From NCBI RefSeq assembly GCF_000015165.1, contig NC_009485.1, positions 7,769,501-7,833,500 of the forward strand: a DNA stretch of 64,000 bases, in the 5' to 3' direction. Below the pieces are notes generated by a model. It searched no databases, was not told where the DNA came from, and saw only the letters and a program-made list of their open reading frames with translations. The stretch is from Bradyrhizobium sp. BTAi1 (GTDB lineage Bacteria > Pseudomonadota > Alphaproteobacteria > Rhizobiales > Xanthobacteraceae). The position numbers were made by a program, and so were the translations under genes. Of this stretch, positions 58,282-64,000 are shown in pieces; within the stretch, counting starts at the first letter, position 1, and the number at the start of each line of letters is the position of its first letter.

Positions 58282-60402
58282 TCAGAACTCCGCGTGAAGA
58301 CGGCCAGAAAAGACCGACACCGGACCGCGGTCGGCGTTGTATGCAGGGTTGACGATCAGTTGGTAGTCGGCGGTGAAGGTGAGCCCGTTCCCGATCGCCA
58401 GCGCGTAATAGCTTTCGAAAATCCGCTCGGTGCTGTAGTTCAGCGCCCCATCACCGATCAGGAGTCCGTTTCCACCAGCGGCAAGGAAGTCGCGATGGGC
58501 CGCAGACAGCCCATTGATGGCCCCACCGATCCCAACGGTATCGTTCGGCCGACCCCAAGGATTGCCCTTGATCGAAACGCCGCCTGACAGGCTGCGGTCA
58601 ATGTCGGTGAACGACAGCGTCTCGTTTTGCCCGTCGTTCCAGCTCACGCGACCGAAAACGCCGATCCCAGGCGCAATCTGCTGCTCCAAGTTCGCGTAGA
58701 AGCCGTATTTCGGATTCACGTGGCGAATACTCGCCATTACCGTATTGATGTCTTGCGCGGAATCCTGGCTCTCGATTGCCAGTGCCTGGCGGTAGTTGCC
58801 CATGACGCCCTGGGTGCCGAAGACGCCGAGCCGCAGTTTTCCAGGCTCGCCCGCGATGGCGTAACGCTTCTCGAACTCCACCACGGCGCCGCCCGTGTTG
58901 AATTTCAAGACATCGCTGTTGGGCTCGGACGGCACCTGAACGAATGCCGCGCGGACTGCCCAGTCCTTCTTATTCAATTCGACGATTGCGCCGCGCGTGT
59001 ATCCGGGGAGATCCGCGGGGAAATCGTAAGCCGCGGACGACCACAGCGCCCAGTTCATGAAATCGGCGCGAGGATCGTGCGCATAGGTGTTGTTGTCAAA
59101 GAAATCGCCGATGGCAAAGCGTCCGACGATCACCGTGATGCGATCGATATCACGTTTGCCCGCGAGCTGGTTGGGACCGTCGTCGACGTCCTCTTGTTCG
59201 CCGCCGAGGCCAAAGGTCTGCTTGAAGTAATAGCGTTGCGGCCGAATCTTCGGGAATGCGGCTCCAGCCTTTTGCGCTTCGCCGTTCGGGAAGCCCGCCA
59301 GACCCAATGTCCCATTCAGGCCGAATCCCTGCGCCAATTCGGGATTGAAATAGAACTCGCCGCCCTGCCACAGCCGCACCCCGATGAAGGCGGTCGTCGT
59401 CCACGTCTCGCGGACCTCGCCGCCCCCCGGCAAGCTGTTCGCACCCGCTTGGGGGGAGCGGAAGCTTGGATATCCCTGCGCAATCACCGTCGTTTGCGCA
59501 TGGACGTTCCAGTCACTCGAATCCGGCAAGCGTGGCGTCGCGCTCTGCGAGCCGGACGCCGCCCACGGCAGATCGTTGAAGTGGTAGTTCAGTCCGATTT
59601 TGGCGAGGTGAAGCCCGGGAGCAAGACGGGCGTTCGGCAGATCGAAGCGGCCCAGATCATAAGTAGCCGCAGAAAGATTCACATAGTCGTACTCAACTTT
59701 CGCCGTCCAATTGCCGCTCACCGCGAATTCCGCACCGAGGCCTGCGGTCCAGCCCGTCTGATAGCGGCCGAGCTGCGCACCGCTGCCGTCGTTGACCTCG
59801 ATATGACCATGCCCCCAGGCGAAGCCACCCGTGACATAGGGCATCCACCGATCGAATGCGTAACCCACTCGGCCACGCGCGGTGCCTACGTAGTCGACCG
59901 TAGAATTGAACGGCGACGGCGCCAACGCCGGCTCGTCGGTCGGGCTCGTGAACGACGCATCGGCTTCAACACCGAGCACCAGATGATTGGCGAGTTGCCG
60001 GTTATAGCCGACCTGAAAACCACCAATGAGGCCGGTCGGACTATGAGGCAGGAAGACGCCCTGCTCAGGCTTGGGGTGGGAGTCATCGCCCAAGCGGCCG
60101 CCACCGTAGCCGAAGTGACCACCGACATAAAAGCCGGTCCAGTCATAAACCCTCTTCATTTCGGCCTCGCTGGGCGGCCGATCCGCTTTGGTCCGAACAT
60201 CAAGACGCCGTTCCGTGCCCAAGCGGTCGGCGCCGGCCGGAATCTCCTGGGCGTGCGCGTTTCCCGCGCCTGTCGCGGCGACAAGCACCAGAACGGGGAA
60301 GCAGGCGCGCGCCGACAGACCGCGTCGACCGAACCGCGGTTCACGGCCGTAATTCCGTACAGGCGCATCCTTCTTGCGAACTTCAATTTCATCACAGATC
60401 AT
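58282..60402 (-). CDS. Outer-membrane beta-barrel/OprB porin fusion
   Basis: The 706-aa protein has a signal region (V-L-V-L-V-A-A-T-G-A-G-N-A-H-A) and then two barrels. Residues about 85-280 look like an Omp25/31-type small barrel (W-T-G-F-Y-V-G-G-H-F-G-Y-G-G-G, Y-V-T-G-G-F-A-W-G). Residues about 300-706 look like a carbohydrate-selective OprB porin (W-N-V-H-A-Q-T-T-V-I-A-Q-G, R-I-F-E-S-Y-Y-A-L). It ends in Phe as outer-membrane proteins do. The start is ambiguous; a GTG 12 nt upstream is also possible. Confidence 0.82.
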   Translation of the reverse strand: MICDEIEVRKKDAPVRNYGREPRFGRRGLSARACFPVLVLVAATGAGNAHAQEIPAGADRLGTERRLDVRTKADRPPSEAEMKRVYDWTGFYVGGHFGYGGGRLGDDSHPKPEQGVFLPHSPTGLIGGFQVGYNRQLANHLVLGVEADASFTSPTDEPALAPSPFNSTVDYVGTARGRVGYAFDRWMPYVTGGFAWGHGHIEVNDGSGAQLGRYQTGWTAGLGAEFAVSGNWTAKVEYDYVNLSAATYDLGRFDLPNARLAPGLHLAKIGLNYHFNDLPWAASGSQSATPRLPDSSDWNVHAQTTVIAQGYPSFRSPQAGANSLPGGGEVRETWTTTAFIGVRLWQGGEFYFNPELAQGFGLNGTLGLAGFPNGEAQKAGAAFPKIRPQRYYFKQTFGLGGEQEDVDDGPNQLAGKRDIDRITVIVGRFAIGDFFDNNTYAHDPRADFMNWALWSSAAYDFPADLPGYTRGAIVELNKKDWAVRAAFVQVPSEPNSDVLKFNTGGAVVEFEKRYAIAGEPGKLRLGVFGTQGVMGNYRQALAIESQDSAQDINTVMASIRHVNPKYGFYANLEQQIAPGIGVFGRVSWNDGQNETLSFTDIDRSLSGGVSIKGNPWGRPNDTVGIGGAINGLSAAHRDFLAAGGNGLLIGDGALNYSTERIFESYYALAIGNGLTFTADYQLIVNPAYNADRGPVSVFSGRLHAEF

Positions 60403-60415
60403 CAGCAGCTCCACT

Positions 60416-60507
60416 GATCACGGGACGAGCAAGCCATCTCGTGATCGACGTGAGGCCGCTCTATTTTCGGGGTATTGGGGCGCTGCGTGAGTATTCACTC
60501 ACGCAGC
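60416..60507. promoter_or_regulatory. Two palindromes upstream of the porin gene
   Basis: GATCACG/CGTGATC lie at 60416-60422 and 60440-60446, just before the porin start. GCTGCGTGAGT-ATTC-ACTCACGCAGC forms an 11-bp perfect hairpin at 60482-60507. The first looks like an operator; the second could be a terminator without a U-tract or a protein site. Confidence 0.5.
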
Positions 60508-60561
60508 AACTAGGAGGTTCTGGCATGGTTGATTCCTTTCGATTTGGTACGCAAAGTTTGC

Positions 60562-60879
60562 TCACCAGCGATCTGTTCTAAAACGCTCCCGCTGCCGCAG
60601 GCGGATACTTTGCCGATTGACCTGCGCCGCCATGCGCAAAAGCGCCTTTGCTTGCGCAACGGAAATCAAGCGCTCCCGCGCGAGTTGAAAGGCAGTGCGG
60701 GCGAGCCAATGGGCACCCGCCGCCAACAGCCCGCCGACCCGCAGACGGACAGCAACCCGAAGTGCGGCGCTTGAGCGCCCCCGCGTTTTCACGATGTCCC
60801 GTCGCCGCTCGGTCACCAACCGGCTGCCGAATGCGCTTCTTTCGCCATGAAAGAATTCAGCTCGCTTTCTCATTTGCAC
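60562..60879 (-). CDS. Hypothetical basic protein
   Basis: The 105-aa ORF starts with GTG after a good GAGGAG and encodes a highly basic protein with a helix-rich C-terminal half (F-Q-L-A-R-E-R-L-I-S-V-A-Q-A-K-A-L-L-R-M-A-A-Q). I know no family. It lies in the same direction as, and downstream of, the second Nramp gene. Confidence 0.4.
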   Translation of the reverse strand: MQMRKRAEFFHGERSAFGSRLVTERRRDIVKTRGRSSAALRVAVRLRVGGLLAAGAHWLARTAFQLARERLISVAQAKALLRMAAQVNRQSIRLRQRERFRTDRW

Positions 60880-60924
60880 TGCACGTCTCCTCAGTAGACT
60901 TCGCTGCTGGCCGACCGAGCCAGG

Positions 60925-61152
60925 TCAGTTGGACTCACCCCACATTGCGCTTCGACGGCGGGCTCGCTCGGACTTCCAAATGCGCCACGACCTCCTCGAA
61001 AGGCGCGACGAAAGGCGAAACGCCGCGAACGCGCCACGCCTGTTCAGAAACCCCTCCCGCACAAGAATGCGCGCGACCCTCACAACCCAGATCGCACCGA
61101 ACAGGCAGGCCCGTTCTTCCAAGTGACGCGCGATTGACCGCGGAGAGCGCAT
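60925..61152 (-). CDS. Hypothetical small basic protein
   Basis: The 75-aa ORF overlaps the stop of its upstream neighbour as TGATG. It has a hydrophobic stretch, A-C-L-F-G-A-I-W-V-V-R-V-A-R-I-L-V, and an Arg/Ser-rich tail. The same frame is open much further upstream, but that part looks low-complexity. The function is unknown. Confidence 0.35.
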   Translation of the reverse strand: MRSPRSIARHLEERACLFGAIWVVRVARILVREGFLNRRGAFAAFRLSSRLSRRSWRIWKSERARRRSAMWGESN

Positions 61153-61352
61153 CAGCGCTTCCCGCCGGTTTCGTTGCGACCGAGCCTTTGCCGGATTCGC
61201 ACGTGGCTCTGGTCCACCCATGCGAGAGCGGATCGCGCAAACGGGCCTTTCGGCACGTGTTTGAGAACAAGGACCTCCACTTTCCCGAGCCACCAGAGCT
61301 GCAGCCGAACGCTGATAGGCCGCTCCCGATGCTGGATCTTGCGGGTCATCAT
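61152..61352 (-). CDS. Hypothetical small protein
   Basis: The ORF of 66 aa begins M-M-T-R-K-I-Q-H-R-E-R-P and has natural-looking composition (L-Q-L-W-W-L-G-K-V-E-V-L-V-L-K-H-V). It is coupled to the next ORF by TGATG. Between it and the Nramp gene (61371-61572) another frame reads plausibly (P-F-A-D-P-E-L-W-L-R-A-C-T-L-A-A-L-R-E) after a GGGGGGAG ribosome site, but lacks its own stop, perhaps through decay. Confidence 0.35.
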   Translation of the reverse strand: MMTRKIQHRERPISVRLQLWWLGKVEVLVLKHVPKGPFARSALAWVDQSHVRIRQRLGRNETGGKR

Positions 61353-61582
61353 GGCTGCCTCCGCCAAACAGAGCCGATAAGCTCACGACCTCCAGCCCAA
61401 CAGAGCCGTCGCGCTCTCTGAGGGCCGCAAGCGTGCAGGCGCGCAACCACAGCTCCGGATCGGCAAACGGGGCGAAACCCGATACAAGCCGGTCCCAGAT
61501 TGTTGGTCGGCGCCGGCCAGACGCCGCAGTCGTCGAGTGAGGCCGCAGCGATGTGGAATGACGTATGCACATGCTCCCCCCT

Positions 61583-63211
61583 TCACCGGCCGACGAGCGA
61601 AAGCTGCACGATCCGCACGAGGACAAGCCCGCCGGCCAAGATCAGATAACCGCGCAAGACCAGCATCCAGAGACGAGTCATCGGCGTCATCCGAGCTGAC
61701 GGAAGCTCATCCAGCGGCGGCATGCGGTACGTCGCGCGCACCATCTCGTTCTTCGCGTTGGCCGGCTCTTCGCGGTGGATGAAGAGGAAGGCGACAGCGA
61801 CGGCGAGCGTGAATACGCCTCCGATCCCGAGTATCGCGAGGATCGTGCTCTCGCTCATGTTTGGATACAGCACCGATGCGGTCAGGATGATTGACAGCAT
61901 CACGAGGACACCGACGACGGCGCCGGTGAACAGGTTCATCCACCGCCCATTGATCCACGGACCCAGAACGGCTTTGTCGTTGCAAAGCAGCAGCAGGAAC
62001 ACGGTGGCGCTCGGTAGCAACACGCCGGCCAGAGTCTGCACGGCGTTGGTTAGCAGGCCGAGCGGCATGCCGGGGGTCAAAACCAGCGCAGCAGCCAACG
62101 TAACGAGGCCGCCATAGACCGCATAGAAGCCCTTGGCGTCCTGCGGCTTCCGATGCAGCGAATGCCGCAGCGACAGCACATCGCCTATCGCGTAGGCCGT
62201 CGACAGCGAGACCGCCATCGCGCCGATCACGCTGGCATCGAGCAGCGCAAGGGCGAAGAAGACGCCAGCCGTCTTCCCGACATAGGCGCCAAGCCCGGCA
62301 GCCACGGCTCCGGCGTCCTGGAAATTCCCGAACTCCGGACGACCTGCGAACGTCGCTGCGGTGAACGCCATCATCGCCACTGCGCCGATGACGACCAGCA
62401 CAATGCCAAGGACGAGATCGATGCGCCCGTAGCTCAGAAAGCGCGTCGTGATGCGCTTGTCGATCACATAGCTCTGCTGGAAGAAGAGCTGCCAGGGCGC
62501 GACCGTTGTCCCGACAATGGCAATGATCAGGAGCATCACCTCGCTCAGCTTCCCGCCTTCAGGAAACTGCGGCACGACGAGATCATGGGCGATCTGGCTG
62601 ACCGGGGGATGAACCCAGACGAGCACCGGCACCAACAGAAGACTGCCGAAAACGAGAAACAGCGAAAATCTTTCGAATCGCCGGAAATTGCCCGTCCCAG
62701 CCGCGGCGATAATGACGGCCGCTGCGGCAATGACGCCTACGCCTCGCGGAAGCCCGAGGTACTCGAGCGCCAGGCTGATTCCGATGAACTCGGTGACGAT
62801 GGTCAGAGCATTCAGCAAGAAAAGGTCGACAACGCTGAAGGCGCCCCAGAACTTGCCAAACCGTTCGAGAATGAGCCGCGCGTGGCCGACGCCCGTCACC
62901 GAGCCGAGCCGCAAAACCATTTCCTGGTTCACGTACAGGACGGGAATGAGCAGGATGAGCGTCCACAACAGCGAGGTGCCATAGTTCTGGCCCGCCTGCG
63001 TGTAGGTGCCGAAGGCGCCGGCATCGTTGTCACCGACCATGACGATCAGGCCCGGTCCAAGGATTGCCAGCAGCGTCATCAAACGAGCACGCCAACCGTT
63101 CCTGGGACCCGTATCGTTCTTCTTGATTGTGCCGAGCGCGCCTTTGATGTCGCCGATATGCGCTTCATCCAGCACAGCGTGACGCACGGGAGTATCGAGG
63201 TTAGACAGCAT
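61583..63211 (-). CDS. Nramp-type divalent metal transporter with altered metal site (copy 2)
   Basis: The 542-aa protein is colinear with the copy at 5454 and shares long identical blocks (for example V-L-D-E-A-H-I-G-D-I-K-G-A, G-H-A-R-L-I-L-E-R-F-G-K-F-W-G-A-F-S-V). It has the same non-canonical sites: D-N-D-A-G-A-F in TM1 and T-T-V-A-P-W-Q in TM6. ATG 63211 has AAAGGCGG upstream; the longer frame runs through the leader ORF region. It is read from the promoter near 63740, divergent from the regulator gene. Confidence 0.88.
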   Translation of the reverse strand: MLSNLDTPVRHAVLDEAHIGDIKGALGTIKKNDTGPRNGWRARLMTLLAILGPGLIVMVGDNDAGAFGTYTQAGQNYGTSLLWTLILLIPVLYVNQEMVLRLGSVTGVGHARLILERFGKFWGAFSVVDLFLLNALTIVTEFIGISLALEYLGLPRGVGVIAAAAVIIAAAGTGNFRRFERFSLFLVFGSLLLVPVLVWVHPPVSQIAHDLVVPQFPEGGKLSEVMLLIIAIVGTTVAPWQLFFQQSYVIDKRITTRFLSYGRIDLVLGIVLVVIGAVAMMAFTAATFAGRPEFGNFQDAGAVAAGLGAYVGKTAGVFFALALLDASVIGAMAVSLSTAYAIGDVLSLRHSLHRKPQDAKGFYAVYGGLVTLAAALVLTPGMPLGLLTNAVQTLAGVLLPSATVFLLLLCNDKAVLGPWINGRWMNLFTGAVVGVLVMLSIILTASVLYPNMSESTILAILGIGGVFTLAVAVAFLFIHREEPANAKNEMVRATYRMPPLDELPSARMTPMTRLWMLVLRGYLILAGGLVLVRIVQLSLVGR

Positions 63212-63303
63212 GATTAACCGCCTTTGAAATGGCGTTGACTTGAGGGTTCTTGCGTTGGAGCGGTCGTGCGGCTCGACCTGTCGCGCACGACACGCGACCG
63301 CGC

Positions 63304-63459
63304 TCAGTCCGGTGACAGAAACCACCGGCATTCGAGGCGCCCTGCCGCCGTCAGTCGCCAACGGGCTGTCAACCGCGGGCGCCTGCGCTTGAAAGAGAGA
63401 ACCGAGCTCGCTGGGGAAGTGACGCCTTGCGGACGCACACTGGAAAACTGGAAGGTCAT
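63304..63459 (-). CDS. Leader small ORF 2 (copy 2), 51 aa
   Basis: The ORF begins M-T-F-Q-F-S-S-V-R, matching M-T-Y-Q-F-F-S-A-R of the first locus at 5 of the first 7 residues, then diverges. Its AGGAGG is within the hairpin 63465-63491. Coding conservation is limited to the beginning. Confidence 0.45.
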   Translation of the reverse strand: MTFQFSSVRPQGVTSPASSVLSFKRRRPRLTARWRLTAAGRLECRWFLSPD

Positions 63460-63464
63460 TTTTT

Positions 63465-63491
63465 GCCTCCTGATGCCTGGGCTCAGGAGGC
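63465..63491 (-). promoter_or_regulatory. Hairpin sequestering the SD of leader ORF 2 (copy 2)
   Basis: GCCTCCTGA pairs with TCAGGAGGC around a 9-nt loop. The stem is identical to that in locus 1 while the loop differs by one base in length, as expected for a conserved RNA hairpin. Confidence 0.7.
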
Positions 63492-63499
63492 GGCACGCA

Positions 63500-63640
63500 T
63501 CAAAGCAGCGCGAAGTGGATCGCGCGGCCCTCGACAATCGTGTCGTCGCCCTGAGCATAGCCGAGCCGCAGCGAAACGAGAGCAGACGTCGAGCGTCTAC
63601 TGTCGCATTCGTCGGCCAGACTGCTAGGTCGCGGGTTCAT
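63500..63640 (-). CDS. Conserved 46-aa leader small ORF 1 (copy 2)
   Basis: Exactly the same length as the ORF at 5071, with 38 of 46 residues identical and the same ends (M-N-P-R-P-S and H-F-A-L-L). An AAGGG precedes the ATG at the same distance. The frame is open further upstream in this copy, but conservation begins at this Met. It ends 8 nt before the conserved hairpin. Confidence 0.7.
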   Translation of the reverse strand: MNPRPSSLADECDSRRSTSALVSLRLGYAQGDDTIVEGRAIHFALL

Positions 63641-63664
63641 ATCGATCCCTTGCTGTGCCAATGG

Positions 63665-63690
63665 AAAATCCAGCCCACCATAGGCTGGAC
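63665..63690 (-). terminator. Early terminator-like hairpin in Nramp leader 2
   Basis: On the minus strand GTCCAGCC and GGCTGGAT form a stem with a 7-nt loop, followed by TTTT. It is at the same place relative to promoter and small ORF 1 as 5020-5048. Confidence 0.6.
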
Positions 63691-63738
63691 CTTGGCGCGT
63701 GAAATCGTTGCCGGTCTTCACAGCGCCACGGTTTTGAT

Positions 63739-63778
63739 ATATACCCGAGGGGGTATATTGTAACTATACCCGGGTATA
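63739..63778. promoter_or_regulatory. Divergent metal operators between Nramp copy 2 and the RcnR-like gene
   Basis: ATATACCC-GAGG-GGGTATAT (63739-63758) lies in the 17-bp spacer between TTACAA and ATATCA on the minus strand. The palindrome TATACCCGGGTATA (63765-63778) ends 4 bp before the regulator's ATG, where a ribosome site would be. Binding would shut off both directions. Confidence 0.72.
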
Positions 63779-63782
63779 CGAA

Positions 63783-64000
63783 ATGGGCAGATCGCACGTC
63801 GTTGCCGAGAAGCAGCGACTCCTTAACCGTGTCCGCCGCTTGCGCGGCCAGGTCGACGCATTAGAGCGGGCTCTCATCGCCGACGAAGCCTATAACGACG
63901 TCATGCGCCTGGTCACTGCAACCCGCGGAGCGATCAACGGAATCATGGCGGAAGTTATCAACGGCCACATCCGCACCCACATGGTCGACCCCAACCGCGC
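63783..64000 (+). CDS. RcnR/FrmR/CsoR-family regulator, 3' end outside window
   Basis: The 72 visible residues contain V-R-R-L-R-G-Q-V-D-A-L-E-R-A-L and G-A-I-N-G-I-M-A-E-V-I-N-G-H-I, typical of this all-helical repressor family. Aligned to E. coli RcnR, His5, His62 and His66 correspond to its metal ligands His3, His60 and His64, but the essential Cys35 is replaced by Tyr37 (D-E-A-Y-N-D). It probably senses a non-thiophilic ion or another signal. It is divergent from Nramp copy 2 and may be translated from a leaderless mRNA. Confidence 0.85.
   Translation, partial: MGRSHVVAEKQRLLNRVRRLRGQVDALERALIADEAYNDVMRLVTATRGAINGIMAEVINGHIRTHMVDPNR

Noticed and set aside
58627..60417. 596-aa plus-strand frame opposite the porin gene
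   Set aside because: Its composition mirrors the minus-strand gene, which has a signal sequence and barrel motifs; a shadow ORF.
60525..60581. 18-codon ORF with AGGAGG after the 11-bp hairpin at 60482
   Set aside because: The ribosome site is good, but the ORF is too short to judge, has no second copy in the window, and nothing is encoded downstream on that strand.
62153..63217. 354-aa plus-strand frame opposite Nramp copy 2
   Set aside because: The same kind of His/Asp/Arg-rich shadow appears opposite Nramp copy 1 at 5604-6524, so it merely reflects transmembrane codons read backward.
1..64000. tRNA, rRNA, attachment site or phage integrase marking the ICE ends
   Set aside because: None was recognised by eye on either strand; the only tyrosine recombinases belong to the element inside the ParB-like gene, so the ICE boundaries are taken to lie outside the window.

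Overview
The window is GC-rich DNA (AT-rich tracts are rare) from an alphaproteobacterium, most likely a Hyphomicrobiales/Rhizobiales member of the Bradyrhizobium-Nitrobacter-Rhodopseudomonas type. That placement is inferred from gene content and codon use, not proven. Most of it is the core of an integrative and conjugative element (ICE) of the rhizobial trb/rlxS type, interspersed with cargo. No integrase, tRNA, rRNA or CRISPR array was seen, so the element's ends lie outside the window.

Layout. 1-1.6 kb: the C-terminal end of an AAA ATPase and a SnoaL-like gene. 2.1-3.5 kb: ICE genes for an ArdC antirestriction protein and a DUF2958 protein. 3.6-11.6 kb: cargo of a glyoxalase-fold protein, an alpha/beta hydrolase, an unusual Nramp-type transporter with an elaborate leader, a membrane-free MgtE-type Mg-sensor module, Kup, and an EamA transporter with a His-rich tail. 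11.75-20.4 kb: a large ParB-like gene split by a 6.5-kb Tn554/RIT-like element with three tyrosine recombinases. 20.5-30.5 kb: conserved ICE genes (DUF6117, DUF4326, strawberry-notch helicase/methyltransferase, Toprim primase, DUF2493, DUF736) with a flavin reductase and a membrane protein as cargo. 30.6-34.6 kb: a Zn/Cd/Pb resistance island (P-type ATPase, MerR regulator, ZIP transporter, zinc-ribbon protein) with three near-identical MerR operators. 34.8-35.6 kb: two stand-alone response-regulator receivers. 35.7-41.5 kb: the ICE control and replication block: a Xre protein (QseC position), a short DUF2285 protein (QseM position), a long DUF2285 gene that needs a +1 frameshift (FseA position), an RdfS-like excisionase, RepA, ParA, a ParG-like protein, DUF2840, TraF and a lytic transglycosylase. 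41.7-55.5 kb: relaxase, TraG, an RHH protein, trbBCDEJKLFGI and DUF2274. 55.6-64 kb: LysR, a Na/Pi cotransporter, an outer-membrane barrel/OprB fusion, small ORFs, and a second Nramp locus in inverted orientation with its divergent RcnR/FrmR-family regulator.

How the parts work together. The conjugation genes make a VirB/Trb-type secretion channel (trb), coupling protein (TraG), relaxase (RlxS type) and pilin-processing and wall-cutting enzymes (TraF, transglycosylase). RepA and ParA would stabilise the excised circle. The Qse/Fse/RdfS-like genes would decide when the element excises. The cargo is dominated by metal and ion transport.

Most interesting points. (1) Two Nramp loci share a multi-part leader: metal-operator promoter, early terminator-like hairpin, a conserved 46-aa small ORF, a hairpin hiding the Shine-Dalgarno of a second small ORF, then the transporter. 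(2) Their RcnR-like regulator keeps the His ligands but has Tyr where the essential Cys should be. (3) A +1 frameshift site lies in the FseA-like gene. (4) Candidate origin sequences are embedded in the 3' end of repA. (5) Two ICE genes share a structured leader with compensatory base changes.
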